Positions 42,763-51,260 of a stretch of DNA of 64,000 bases are shown here, in pieces (within the stretch, counting starts at the first letter, position 1; each line of letters starts with the position of its first letter). The position numbers and the translations under genes are program-made. The DNA is from Clostridia bacterium (GTDB taxonomy: Bacteria > Bacillota > Clostridia > Oscillospirales > CAG-272), in contig JAFUNJ010000012.1 of the NCBI GenBank assembly GCA_017482355.1, positions 62,001 to 126,000 of the forward strand, read 5' to 3'. The notes beneath the pieces are model-generated. The model had not been told where the DNA came from, did no database searches, and saw nothing but the letters and a program-made list of their open reading frames with translations.

Positions 42763-43596
42763 ATGTCAGAATGCACACACGACTGTAGCACTTGCGCAAG
42801 CAACGGCGGCTGTTCTTCTCAGAAAGAAAGCTTGCTCGCCCCCGCGAATGCACACAGCAAGATCAAAAGAGTTATAGGAATCGTAAGCGGCAAGGGCGGC
42901 GTCGGTAAATCGCTCGTCACCTCTATGCTCGCTATCACTATGAACCGCAGAGAGCTTATGACGGGAATACTTGACGCTGATATTACAGGTCCGTCGATTC
43001 CCAAGATATTTGGCGTAAAGGGTCCTGTTAAGGGCGACGAAAGAGGCATCTTCCCCGTCGTTTCTAAGATGGGAACAAAGGTCATGAGTATCAACCTTCT
43101 TCTCGACGAGGACACTACTCCCGTCGTTTGGAGAGGTCCCGTTATCGCAGGAACCGTCAAGCAGTTCTGGACCGACGTTTTCTGGGACGACGTTGACTAT
43201 ATGTTCGTCGATATGCCTCCCGGAACCGGCGACGTTCCGCTTACCGTTTTCCAGTCGCTTCCCCTTGACGGAATCGTTATCGTTACCAGCCCTCAGGAGC
43301 TCGTTTCGATGATCGTTGCGAAGGCAGTGAATATGGCAAAGCTTATGAACATTCCCGTTCTCGGTATCGTTGAAAATATGAGCTATCTTTCCTGCCCCGA
43401 CTGCGGTAAGCAGATAAAGGTGTTCGGCGAAAGCCACGTCGAGGACGTTGCGAACGAATACGGACTTAAGGTGCTTGCAAAGGTGCCGATCGATCCTTCG
43501 CTTGCGAATCTTTGCGACAAGGGCGCTCTTGAGCTTATGGAATGCGACGCTATGGAAGCTGCGGCTGACTATATTGAGGAAACACTTAAGGTATAA
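42763..43596 (+). CDS. Mrp/NBP35-family iron-sulfur carrier ATPase
   Basis: 277 residues. The N-terminal CTHDCSTCASNGGC gives extra cysteines, then deviant Walker A GIVSGKGGVGKSLV, switch I IVDADITGPSIPKIFG-like ILDADITGPS, and VDMPPGTGDVPLT. A CPDCG near residue 214 completes the cluster-binding motif. It would assemble or carry Fe-S clusters in the cytoplasm. The N-terminal cysteine region resembles archaeal and clostridial NBP35-type rather than E. coli ApbC. AGGAGG precedes the ATG. Confidence 0.93.
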   Translation: MSECTHDCSTCASNGGCSSQKESLLAPANAHSKIKRVIGIVSGKGGVGKSLVTSMLAITMNRRELMTGILDADITGPSIPKIFGVKGPVKGDERGIFPVVSKMGTKVMSINLLLDEDTTPVVWRGPVIAGTVKQFWTDVFWDDVDYMFVDMPPGTGDVPLTVFQSLPLDGIVIVTSPQELVSMIVAKAVNMAKLMNIPVLGIVENMSYLSCPDCGKQIKVFGESHVEDVANEYGLKVLAKVPIDPSLANLCDKGALELMECDAMEAAADYIEETLKV

Positions 43597-43630
43597 AAGA
43601 AAAACGGCTTGTTCGAGCCGTTTTTCTTTT
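43595..43630. terminator. terminator after Mrp gene
   Basis: AAAAGAAAAACGGCT/AGCCGTTTTTCTTTT with a TGTTCG loop; symmetrical A/T flanks allow both directions. Confidence 0.88.
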
Positions 43631-43637
43631 ATATAGT

Positions 43638-43669
43638 AAAACTCCCGAGCAGATGCCCGGGAGTTTTTG
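43638..43669. terminator. second terminator, serving the foldase gene on the minus strand
   Basis: AAAACTCCCG (43638-43647) pairs with CGGGAGTTTT (43658-43667). It lies just before the foldase stop codon on the other strand. Confidence 0.82.
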
Positions 43670-43673
43670 ATCA

Positions 43674-45389
43674 TTAGTTTTTGCCGCCGAGCGCCTTGTA
43701 TATCGCATCGCGATCATACGTGAGCTTATAGGTCTCCTCGAGGTCTTCAAGGTGATTCTGATACTCCTCATTTTTGAGAGCTGTATCGGCGGTTACCTTC
43801 CATGCGATCTCACCTTCACCTACGTAGTAGATGATGTGGTAGCCATACTCGGTCTTAACGAGCTCAACGTCGCCTTCCTGACGAGCTTCGTCGTAGATCC
43901 AAGCGTCAAACTCTTCAACGGTAGAATCCTTTAGCGTGTTCTTGATAAGTCCGCCTTCCTCGGCACTGCCGGTATCATCGGAATGCTCCTCAGCGAGCTT
44001 CTTGAATGCGTCGAGAGTCTTTTCGCCGTTATTGTACTCTTCGAGCACCTTATCTGCCTTCTTCTTCGCTTCCTTATATGCCTTTTCGAGAGCATCATCT
44101 TCAAGATCTTCATCTATCTGGAAGAGAATGTGGTGTACGGTCTGAGTGTTATACTTATCATAGTCTACGCTCTTCTCGATCATATAAACAGTGTAAGAAT
44201 ACGAAAGCGCGGTTGCAGCAGTGCTCGTTGTTTCAAGAACATAGGAATCGCCTGCTACACGGTCTGTGCTATATGCCCACTCATAGTATTCCTTAGTATC
44301 ATCGGCTTCTGCTTCGGTAGAGTCGTAGAGAACTCCCTCGGAAACGAACTTGCTTACAAGCTCGTCCTTTTCCTCCTCAGTATTTTCCTCTTCGGTTGTA
44401 TTGGTAGTGCCCGCTGCAGTAGTACCGGTAGTGGAAGATGCGTCCTTCTTTTCCTTCTCAAGCTTGTAGATAGCGTCTTTGAAGGACTCGACGGTCGTAT
44501 ACTTCGTCTTGAAATCAAGAGCTGCTGCTTCTGCCTTTTCCTTAGCAGCTTCCTTCTGCTCGGTAGTAGCATCCTTATCATAGGTCTCTGTGAAGGTATA
44601 TTATACGTAGTCTATCTTATTGAACGAATCGGGATTCTCTTCACGATACTCATTAAGTTTTTCTTCGTCGTTAATGAACTTATCTTCAATGCTCTTTGAG
44701 TAATCCTTAACGTATTCGGTTGCAAGTGCCTCGATCTTGAGGTATCTTCTCAATGCTGCCTCGTTTACACCGGGGGTGTACGCTGCTCCAAGATACTTAT
44801 CGAGACTTGAAAAACCGTTTTCAAGAGCATAGTCTTTATACTCTTTTATAAAGTCGTCAATCTCTTTGCGGTTCTTCTCGGTAAGAGCTTCATCAACCGT
44901 TACCTTATGCCCTTCCTTCTCGGAAAGAGCTGCAAGCTGTGCGGAAGCAAGCGCTACATACTGGGAAAGGCTTTCTTCTGCCAAATCGCAGAAGAACTTA
45001 TAGAAAGTCTTACCCTCGACCGTGTTCTTCAAGCTCTGATTGACAAGCGAGACGGACGGATCGTAGCCATACTGCTGAACCATATACGTATAGTACTGAC
45101 CGAAGTACTCATATACAAGATATGCGTACATTGCACCGTCAACCTCGACGTATTCGTTTTCACCGACATCGTACTTTGAAAGGTTAGGTGTTGGGGTCGG
45201 AAGATTTCCGACGATGATTACAACAACAAGTGCTATTGCAATAACTGCTGTCATTCCCCACGTGAGAATCTTCTTTCTACGCTTTTTCTTCTCCTGCAGT
45301 TTTATAATCTGTCTTTTGGAGAGCTTTACAGAACCGGTTTCATTTACGTTCTGCCCTCTCTCATCTCTTACGCGGCTGCCCTTGCCCAT
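43674..45389 (-). pseudogene. parvulin-type peptidyl-prolyl isomerase (PrsA/SurA-like) interrupted by an in-frame TAA
   Basis: The frame starting at 45389 (MGKGSRVRDER, ribosome site CGGAG seven bases upstream) has a membrane helix at about 42-64. A SurA_N-like helical domain follows, and the frame hits TAA at 44601-44603 after residue 262 (DYV). The same frame then continues without break for 309 more codons to 43674, including a linker rich in T, E and A and a PPIase domain (TVHHILFQIDED, LAEEHSDDTGSAEEGGLI, GYHIIYYVG). One substitution separates the two halves. It may be a real nonsense mutation, a sequence error or a readthrough; the internal Met at 44183 has no ribosome site. The complete protein would be a membrane-anchored extracytoplasmic foldase of about 571 residues. 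Confidence 0.85.
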
Positions 45390-45556
45390 TGTTAAACTCC
45401 GTTCTCCGACGTTCAAAAATATTTTTTCACCCGTTTCGCCTTCTATCGTCGGTTCAGACGAAACGAAATCCGCTTGGACTCCGAGGGGATTGGGCGTCCC
45501 TTCGTGTTACAAACTTCGATGCGCTTTTGCGCATTTGTCGGATAATCCCGACAGAC
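45390..45556 (-). promoter_or_regulatory. structured 5' leader with four hairpins, foldase gene
   Basis: About 165 bases of mRNA leader. Hairpins in minus-strand order: TGTCGG/CCGACA (45553-45536), ATGCGC/GCGCAT with AAAA loop (45534-45519), CGAAGGGA/TCCCCTCG with 7-base loop (45504-45482), and TCGTC/GACGA with a competing CGTTTCG/CGAAACG (465-432 region, i.e. 45465-45432). The tightly packed structure is unusual for this genome, where leaders are otherwise short. It may be a riboswitch-like or thermosensor leader, or a separate small RNA. The 45593-45660 stretch beyond is AT-rich with nothing else recognised. Confidence 0.55.
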
Positions 45557-45563
45557 AAGGTTT

Positions 45564-45592
45564 ATTTTACCATACTTTTCACAAATAGTCAA
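45564..45592 (-). promoter_or_regulatory. sigma-A promoter for the foldase gene/leader
   Basis: Minus strand: TTGACT (45592-45587), 17 bases, TAAAAT (45569-45564). Confidence 0.78.
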
Positions 45593-45660
45593 GCACATTT
45601 TTCAACTTAAAGGTTTATTTATATTTAATCTATTTTTCGTTAATTCTTTATTTTTATGTA

Positions 45661-45689
45661 TGGACAAATTTGCTTTTATGTGATATAAT
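45661..45689 (+). promoter_or_regulatory. sigma-A promoter for the MBL hydrolase-gltX-glnS unit
   Basis: TGGACA (45661-45666), 17 bases, TATAAT (45684-45689). Confidence 0.72.
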
Positions 45690-45720
45690 GGTTAAGTTAA
45701 TTATTCCAAGGGGAAATGCT

Positions 45721-46341
45721 ATGAAGATATTTAAGTATTCCGTCGGCGTTATGGGTACGAATGCCTATATACTTCTCGACGAGGAAACGATGGAAGCAGC
45801 GCTTGTCGATCCTGGTGACTGTGCGGACAAGCTCCTGAATGCGCTTGAATCAAAGGGTGCGTCTCTTACTCATATTATCCTGACGCACGCGCATTTCGAC
45901 CACATTCTCGCGCTTCCCGAGATAAAAGAAAAAACCTGTGCTTCCCTGCTCGTCCACGAAGACGATGCCAAGGTGCTTGCCGATAATTCGCTTAATCTTC
46001 TTTCAAGGTTTTCCAGAAGAAGCATGGATTTCCCTTCTCCCGACCGTCTGTTGACTGACGGCGATACCGTCAGGATCGGAAACAGTAACATAGGAATAAT
46101 TCACACGCCAGGTCACACGCCCGGAGCTATATGCTTATCGGTCGGTGACGATCTTATAAGCGGCGACACGCTTTTCCGCGAGAATATCGGACGTTACGAT
46201 TTTCCCGGCGGTGACTATGAAAAAATAATGTCTTCCTTACAAAAGATAAAGGCGCTCGGAGTGAAGGGCAAGATATATCCCGGTCACGGAATGTCGACGA
46301 CTCTCGAACACGAGCTTACATACAATACCTACTTGATTTGA
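45721..46341 (+). CDS. metallo-beta-lactamase-fold hydrolase, GloB-like
   Basis: 206 residues. THAHFDH is the dinuclear metal signature (HxHxDH); HTPGHTPG and SGDTLF give further ligands, and YPGHG is the C-terminal His. It resembles hydroxyacylglutathione hydrolase and related thioesterases, but the substrate is not clear. Start 45721 follows AAGGGG by eight bases; upstream codons have no ribosome site. It leads gltX with a 15-base gap. Confidence 0.92.
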   Translation: MKIFKYSVGVMGTNAYILLDEETMEAALVDPGDCADKLLNALESKGASLTHIILTHAHFDHILALPEIKEKTCASLLVHEDDAKVLADNSLNLLSRFSRRSMDFPSPDRLLTDGDTVRIGNSNIGIIHTPGHTPGAICLSVGDDLISGDTLFRENIGRYDFPGGDYEKIMSSLQKIKALGVKGKIYPGHGMSTTLEHELTYNTYLI

Positions 46342-46356
46342 GAAAGGAAAATATAG

Positions 46357-48042
46357 ATGGATTATCAGCTTTTAGCAGACCTTCTCTATCCCGAAATTAC
46401 CGAAACGCCCGAGGATATTGAGAAAAAATACCCTCGCCGTCAGCTTCCCGAGGGAGCAAAGGTAACGCGTTTTGCGCCAAGCCCTACGGGATTCGTTCAC
46501 TTTGGCGGTCTTTTCCCGTCGACAGTTGCTGAGCGTCTTGCTCATCAGTCGGGCGGTGTCTTCTATCTTCGCATTGAGGACACTGATGCTAAGCGCGAGG
46601 TCGAGGGTGCGGCAGAGGGACTTATAAAGACGCTCGCAACCTATGGCGTGCATTTTGACGAGGGTGCTATCCTTGATGAAAACGGCAAGATCGCCGACAA
46701 GGGTAATTACGGTCCCTATAAGCAGAGTGAGAGAGGTCCGCTTTACAGAGTTTTTGCAAAGAAGCTCGTAAGCGAGTGCAAGGCGTATCCCTGCTTCACT
46801 ACCGAGGAAGAGCTTGACGAGCTTCAATCGGTAAACAAAAAGGAAGAGATAAAGAATACCGACTGGCAGGCAGAAGCGGAAAGCCGCCGTGCAGAGATGC
46901 TTGCCCGCCGTAATTTTACGATCGAAGAGGTCAAGGAGCACCTGGCTGCAAATCATCCCTTCGTTATCCGAATCCTCGCAAACGGCGATCCCGATAAGAG
47001 AATGAAGTTTACCGACCTCGTTAAAGGTGCTATCGACGTTCCCGAGAACGACGAGGATTTCGTTCTTCTCAAGAGCGACGGAATCCCGACCTACCATTTC
47101 GCACACGCGGTCGACGACCATCTTATGGGAACGACGCATATAATCCGCGGTGAGGAATGGCTTCCTTCCCTGCCGAAGCATATTCAGCTTTTTAACTATC
47201 TCGGCTTCAAGCTTCCGAAGTACATGCACATCTCGCAGATAATGCGTCTTGACGAGAACGGCAACAAGAAGAAGCTTTCTAAGCGCGATATGGGCGCGAA
47301 CATGGACGATTATACCGAGATGGGCTACTGCCCCGAGGCGGTCTGCGAGTACGTTATGACGCTTCTCAACTCGAACTACGAGGAGTGGCACATGCAGAAT
47401 CCCGATAAACCCTATACCGATTTCCCCTTTAATGTTAAGAAAATGTCGGTCTCGGGTTGCCTTTTCGACTTCGAGAAGCTTAACGACGTATCGAAGAACA
47501 TAATCTCCCGTATGTCGGCTGACGACGTTTACGAAAAGGTAGTTAATTGGGCGGAAAAATTTGATCCCGAGTTTGCCGACGAGCTTAAGGGTGCTCCCGA
47601 GATGTCTAAGAGCATTCTTGCGATCGGTCGCGGCGGAAAGAAGCCGAGAAAGGATCTTACGACCTGGCGCGACGCAAAGCCGTATATGGGCTTCTTCTAC
47701 GATAAGTATTTCACTGTCATCGACGAATATCCCGAGAATTTTGATAAATCGGACATTAAAAACACGCTCGTTAAATTCTCCGAGATCTACGATTACGCCG
47801 ACGATATGAACACCTGGTTTGAAAAGGTAAAGCAAATTGCCGATTCACTAGGTTATGCTTCGGATATGAAGGCGTACAAGGCAGATCCCAACGCATTCAA
47901 GGGAAGCGTTGCCGACATCAGTATGTTCATCCGCGTTGCGGTCACGGGCAAGATGAACTCCCCCGACCTTTACACCGTTATGCAGATAATCGGCAAGGAA
48001 AAGACGCTTGACAGAATCAGCAGTATGATAAGCAAACTCTAA
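46357..48042 (+). CDS. gltX: glutamate--tRNA ligase
   Basis: Class I aminoacyl-tRNA synthetase. FAPSPTGFVHFGG near residue 40-51 is the HIGH-type motif (here HFGG), and KKKLSKRDMGA near 305 is the KMSKS-type loop. At 561 residues it is longer than the usual 480, with extra sequence after PNSNY, before the C-terminal anticodon-binding domain. Directly followed by glnS, so it probably charges tRNA-Glu only (discriminating), unless GatCAB is encoded elsewhere. Confidence 0.94.
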   Translation: MDYQLLADLLYPEITETPEDIEKKYPRRQLPEGAKVTRFAPSPTGFVHFGGLFPSTVAERLAHQSGGVFYLRIEDTDAKREVEGAAEGLIKTLATYGVHFDEGAILDENGKIADKGNYGPYKQSERGPLYRVFAKKLVSECKAYPCFTTEEELDELQSVNKKEEIKNTDWQAEAESRRAEMLARRNFTIEEVKEHLAANHPFVIRILANGDPDKRMKFTDLVKGAIDVPENDEDFVLLKSDGIPTYHFAHAVDDHLMGTTHIIRGEEWLPSLPKHIQLFNYLGFKLPKYMHISQIMRLDENGNKKKLSKRDMGANMDDYTEMGYCPEAVCEYVMTLLNSNYEEWHMQNPDKPYTDFPFNVKKMSVSGCLFDFEKLNDVSKNIISRMSADDVYEKVVNWAEKFDPEFADELKGAPEMSKSILAIGRGGKKPRKDLTTWRDAKPYMGFFYDKYFTVIDEYPENFDKSDIKNTLVKFSEIYDYADDMNTWFEKVKQIADSLGYASDMKAYKADPNAFKGSVADISMFIRVAVTGKMNSPDLYTVMQIIGKEKTLDRISSMISKL

Positions 48043-48055
48043 AGAGGTTAAAAAA

Positions 48056-49720
48056 ATGGACGAAAATTTCAAGACAGAAGGCAATTTTATACACGAAATA
48101 ATTGATGCAGATCTGAGCGAAGGCGTAAACGATACCGTTCACACGCGTTTTCCGCCCGAGCCGAACGGATACCTTCACATCGGCTCCGCAAAGGCGATAT
48201 ATATCAATTACTCGACTGCTAAGAAGTACGGCGGCAAGTTCAACCTCCGTTACGATGATACGAACCCAGCAAAGGAGGACACCGAGTACGTTGATTCGAT
48301 CTACGAGGATCTCACCTGGCTTGGCGCTAACCCCGACGGCGGCGTTTTCTACGGCTCAGATTACTTTGACAAGTGCTACGAGTATGCAGTTAAGCTCATT
48401 AAGGACGGCAAGGCGTACGTTTGTGACCTGAGTGCCGACGAGATGAGAGAATATCGCGGAACTCTGACCGAACCCGGCAAAAACAGCCCTTACCGCGACC
48501 GTTCAGTCGAGGAAAATCTCGATCTCTTTGAGAGAATGAAGAACGGCGAGTTCCCCGACGGCTCGCGTACGCTTCGCGCGAAGATAGATATGGCGTCGCC
48601 CAATATGAATATGCGCGACCCCGCTATCTACCGTATCGTTCACACGAGTCATCACCGCCAGGGCGACAAGTGGTGCATCTATCCGCTTTACGATTTCGCG
48701 CACCCCATTCAGGACGCGCTCGAGGGAATCACCTATTCCCTTTGCTCAATAGAGTTCGAAAATCACCGTCCGCTTTACGAGTGGGTCGTTGATAACGTAG
48801 ACGTTTTCACTCCCAAGCCCAAGCAGAGAGAGTTTGCGCGTCTTAACGTGACGTACACTGTAATGAGCAAGAGATACCTCCGCAAGCTCGTTGAGGAAAA
48901 GCTCGTTGACGGTTGGGACGATCCCCGTATGCCTACCATCTGCGGTCTGCGCAGACGCGGATTTACTCCGTCTGCTATATTCGATTTCGTTCGCCGCGCG
49001 GGCGTTGCGAAGTCGTACAGCATCGTTGATATTGAGCTCCTCGACTACTGCATCCGCGACGAGCTTAACAGAACGGCCGAGAGAAGAATAGCAGTTCTTG
49101 ATCCCATCAAGGTCGTTATCACGAACTACCCTGAGGACAAGACTGAATATTTTGAAGTCTCGAACAACCCGAACGACGAGAACGCAGGAACGAGAAAAGT
49201 TCCCTTCACAAGAGAGCTTTACGTTGACCGCAGTGACTTTGCCGAGGTTCCGCCTCCCAAGTTCTTCCGCCTCAAGCCCGACGGCGAGGTTCGTCTTATG
49301 GGCGCTTACATTATTAAGCTTAACGAGATCGTAAAGGATGAAGACGGTAACGTGGTAGAGCTTCGTTGTACTGCCGATCTTGAAAGCGGAAACGGAAATC
49401 CTGTCGACGGCAGAAAGATCAAGGGAACGATCCACTGGCTCTCGACTTCCTATGCCGAAGACGCGACCGTTATGCTTTACGACAAGCTCTTCACGATCGC
49501 AAACACCGGTGATATTCCCGAGGACAAAACCTACGACGATTACCTCAACCGCGATTCCGCAGTTAAGGTTGAAGGCGCAAAGGTTGAGCCGTGTCTGCTT
49601 GACGCAAAGGCGGGAGAAAGCTTCCAGTTCGTTCGAACAGGTTACTTCACGCCCGACTCAAAGAATCCCGGAACGTTCATCAGAACCGTTACTCTTAAGG
49701 ACGGATTTAAGATTCAGTAA
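48056..49720 (+). CDS. glnS: glutamine--tRNA ligase
   Basis: A 554-residue class I synthetase that charges tRNA-Gln directly. Signatures are RFPPEPNGYLHIGSAKAI, LRYDDTNPAKE, YDFAHPIQDALEGITYSLC and the KMSKS-like VMSKRYLRKL, plus a C-terminal anticodon-binding beta-barrel. Most Gram-positive bacteria make Gln-tRNA by the GatCAB route; a subset of Clostridia have GlnRS. It lies 13 bases after gltX, which fits a coordinated pair. Confidence 0.96.
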   Translation: MDENFKTEGNFIHEIIDADLSEGVNDTVHTRFPPEPNGYLHIGSAKAIYINYSTAKKYGGKFNLRYDDTNPAKEDTEYVDSIYEDLTWLGANPDGGVFYGSDYFDKCYEYAVKLIKDGKAYVCDLSADEMREYRGTLTEPGKNSPYRDRSVEENLDLFERMKNGEFPDGSRTLRAKIDMASPNMNMRDPAIYRIVHTSHHRQGDKWCIYPLYDFAHPIQDALEGITYSLCSIEFENHRPLYEWVVDNVDVFTPKPKQREFARLNVTYTVMSKRYLRKLVEEKLVDGWDDPRMPTICGLRRRGFTPSAIFDFVRRAGVAKSYSIVDIELLDYCIRDELNRTAERRIAVLDPIKVVITNYPEDKTEYFEVSNNPNDENAGTRKVPFTRELYVDRSDFAEVPPPKFFRLKPDGEVRLMGAYIIKLNEIVKDEDGNVVELRCTADLESGNGNPVDGRKIKGTIHWLSTSYAEDATVMLYDKLFTIANTGDIPEDKTYDDYLNRDSAVKVEGAKVEPCLLDAKAGESFQFVRTGYFTPDSKNPGTFIRTVTLKDGFKIQ

Positions 49721-49724
49721 TTAT

Positions 49725-49757
49725 AAAAGACAGAGGTTTATGCCTCTGTCTTTTTTC
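49725..49757 (+). terminator. intrinsic terminator after glnS
   Basis: AAAAGACAGAGG/CCTCTGTCTTTT with a TTTATG loop, followed by a T run. Confidence 0.93.
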
Positions 49758-49781
49758 TTTTGAAAATTCACTTCTGACGGC

Positions 49782-49803
49782 GGTGCGCCGAGGACGTCGC
49801 ACC
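49782..49803. repeat. REP-like small palindrome in the 49.8-kb gap
   Basis: GGTGCG-CCGAGGACGT-CGCACC forms a 6-bp stem. Its GC-rich composition contrasts with the AT-rich flanks, and similar short GC-rich hairpins are dispersed in many Clostridia. A whole-genome search for copies would be needed. Confidence 0.4.
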
Positions 49804-49834
49804 CTACAATATCGTGCACAAATTTTGTAAAGTT

Positions 49835-51103
49835 CTATATACTTTCGTATTCTGCGCCGAGAAGCGAATAGAGCTGCGGGAAATAGCGCATTATCTGCCA
49901 GATGGAAATGCCGCCGAGTGAATATTTATCGACGAGGTCGAGCCGCGCTTGAACACTTCTTGCGTTCTCAAGCCAGACGACGTGCTCGACGCCGTTTTCA
50001 TCGTAGTAATTGAAATACGGCGCTTGCGCCACCTCGTCAAACATTATTGTCGCGCCCTTCTCATATGCGAGGTCAAATGCGGCGGTTGTTGATAATCCCT
50101 TGGCTTCCGTTTCGTCTTTGACGTAAGGAAGCGGCCAGTCGTAGCCGTAATTCGGTACTCCGAGCAGTATTTTCTCGGGCTGAATAACGCTCACAGCATA
50201 ACGAACTACCTCTTCAACGTTCCTGATCGGTGCGACTGCAAGAGGCGGCCCGAACTGATAGCCCCATTCGTAGGTCATAAGAATTACGTAATCGGCAACC
50301 TCTCCGATTCCTGCGTAATCGTGTCCTTCATATAGAAGTCCCGGTTGAGTATCTGATGTTTTCGGTGCAAGTGCAACGAATAGCGGCAGCCCTACCTCAC
50401 TCATGGCAGATTTGAGACGCGTCAAGAAGTTTACGTACCCCTCTCTGTCCTCGCGCGGAATAAACTCGAAGTCGATTTCGATCCCCTCGAAGCCCTTACT
50501 TTGCGCTGTATTTATGAGTTCTTCGATAAGTATATCCTGTAATTCCGTGTTGTCAAAAAGCTGACCTGAAAGCGTGTTATTGAATACTCCTTCGTCTGTC
50601 AAGGTTGAAAGAAGCATTATCGGCGATACCCCGTAGCTTTTTGCTATTTCGATTATTCGCTCGTCATCCGGCTCGATAAGAGTGCCGTCGTCGCGGAAGC
50701 CGTAGGTAAATACCGTCAGGTAGCTCAAAAACGGCAGTGCTTTTCTTAGCTCGCTTTCGGTTATAAACGGGTAAGCATAACCGTTTACTACTATCTCATT
50801 TTCGCTCGGCTCCTCTATGTATAGCGTTTGCCCCGGGAATATCAGCGGATTTCCCATAAGCGACGGATTACTGCGGAGAAGAGCGTTTACGGTCGTGCCG
50901 TTCTCCTGAGCGATCGAATAAAGCGTGTCGCCCTCCTTTACCGTATAAGCTCTGCCGCTGTTGTTTATCACGAGATCCTCGCCGATAACGAGATATCTTC
51001 CCTTTTTTATGCCGTTATCTGCTTCTATACGGCTTATCGGTACGTTATAGGTTTTTGAGAGGTTATATAGTGTGTCACCTTTTTTTATTGTGTGTATTAT
51101 CAT
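49835..51103 (-). CDS. LysM-GH18 glycoside hydrolase (YaaH/SleL-type)
   Basis: 422 residues, no signal peptide. Two LysM repeats (HTIKKGDTLYNLSKTYNVP and YTVKEGDTLYSIAQENGT; about 1-45 and 50-95) bind glycan. A GH18 domain follows, with FEGIEIDFEFIPRED, where the E in DFEFIP is the acid position (DxxDxDxE-like), and YEWGYQFGPP. YaaH/SleL-type enzymes depolymerise spore cortex; here sigG is truncated, so a vegetative wall role is possible. Start 51103 follows AGGAGG; the longer frame has no signals. Confidence 0.92.
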   Translation of the reverse strand: MIIHTIKKGDTLYNLSKTYNVPISRIEADNGIKKGRYLVIGEDLVINNSGRAYTVKEGDTLYSIAQENGTTVNALLRSNPSLMGNPLIFPGQTLYIEEPSENEIVVNGYAYPFITESELRKALPFLSYLTVFTYGFRDDGTLIEPDDERIIEIAKSYGVSPIMLLSTLTDEGVFNNTLSGQLFDNTELQDILIEELINTAQSKGFEGIEIDFEFIPREDREGYVNFLTRLKSAMSEVGLPLFVALAPKTSDTQPGLLYEGHDYAGIGEVADYVILMTYEWGYQFGPPLAVAPIRNVEEVVRYAVSVIQPEKILLGVPNYGYDWPLPYVKDETEAKGLSTTAAFDLAYEKGATIMFDEVAQAPYFNYYDENGVEHVVWLENARSVQARLDLVDKYSLGGISIWQIMRYFPQLYSLLGAEYESI

Positions 51104-51127
51104 ATTATCCTCCTTTGGTTTCGATAC

Positions 51128-51156
51128 AGTATATGATCGGAAGATAAATGTGACAA
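51128..51156 (-). promoter_or_regulatory. sigma-A-like promoter for the LysM-GH18 gene
   Basis: Minus strand: TTGTCA (51156-51151), 17 bases, TATACT (51133-51128). The -10 lies in a 12-base motif repeated in inverted form at 51235-51246. Confidence 0.6.
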
Positions 51157-51178
51157 AATGTAAAATTTCATTATTATA

Positions 51179-51207
51179 TTGATTTATCGTAAATAATATG
51201 ATAAAAT
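51179..51207 (+). promoter_or_regulatory. sigma-A promoter for the membrane-protein operon
   Basis: TTGATT (51179-51184), 17 bases, TAAAAT (51202-51207). Confidence 0.6.
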
Positions 51208-51260
51208 TAATACTGTAATTTTGTATCATCCCGCATCATATACTGTTAGCGGTGATGAAA

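Larger units (their letters stand above)
51126..51246. repeat. pair of inverted 12-base motifs flanking the divergent promoter region
   Basis: ACAGTATATGAT (51126-51137) and ATCATATACTGT (51235-51246) are exact reverse complements, 97 bases apart, one near each divergent gene. They could be binding sites of a common regulator. Confidence 0.55.

Noticed and set aside
43674-44183. A separate 169-residue isomerase starting at 44183
   Set aside because: Its Met has no ribosome site and the frame continues in phase upstream to the interrupted foldase gene, so it is the C-terminal half of one gene.
46372-47835. A 487-codon antisense frame across gltX
   Set aside because: Shadow of gltX; no start signal or homologous motif.
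49782-49803. Terminator for the LysM-GH18 gene
   Set aside because: The palindrome lies after the stop but has no T run on the minus strand, so I list it only as a repeat.
51104-51260. Sigma-E-type sporulation promoters at CATATACT-like sequences
   Set aside because: Two mismatches to consensus, no fitting -35, and ordinary sigma-A promoters with 17-base spacing explain both genes better; sigG is also truncated.
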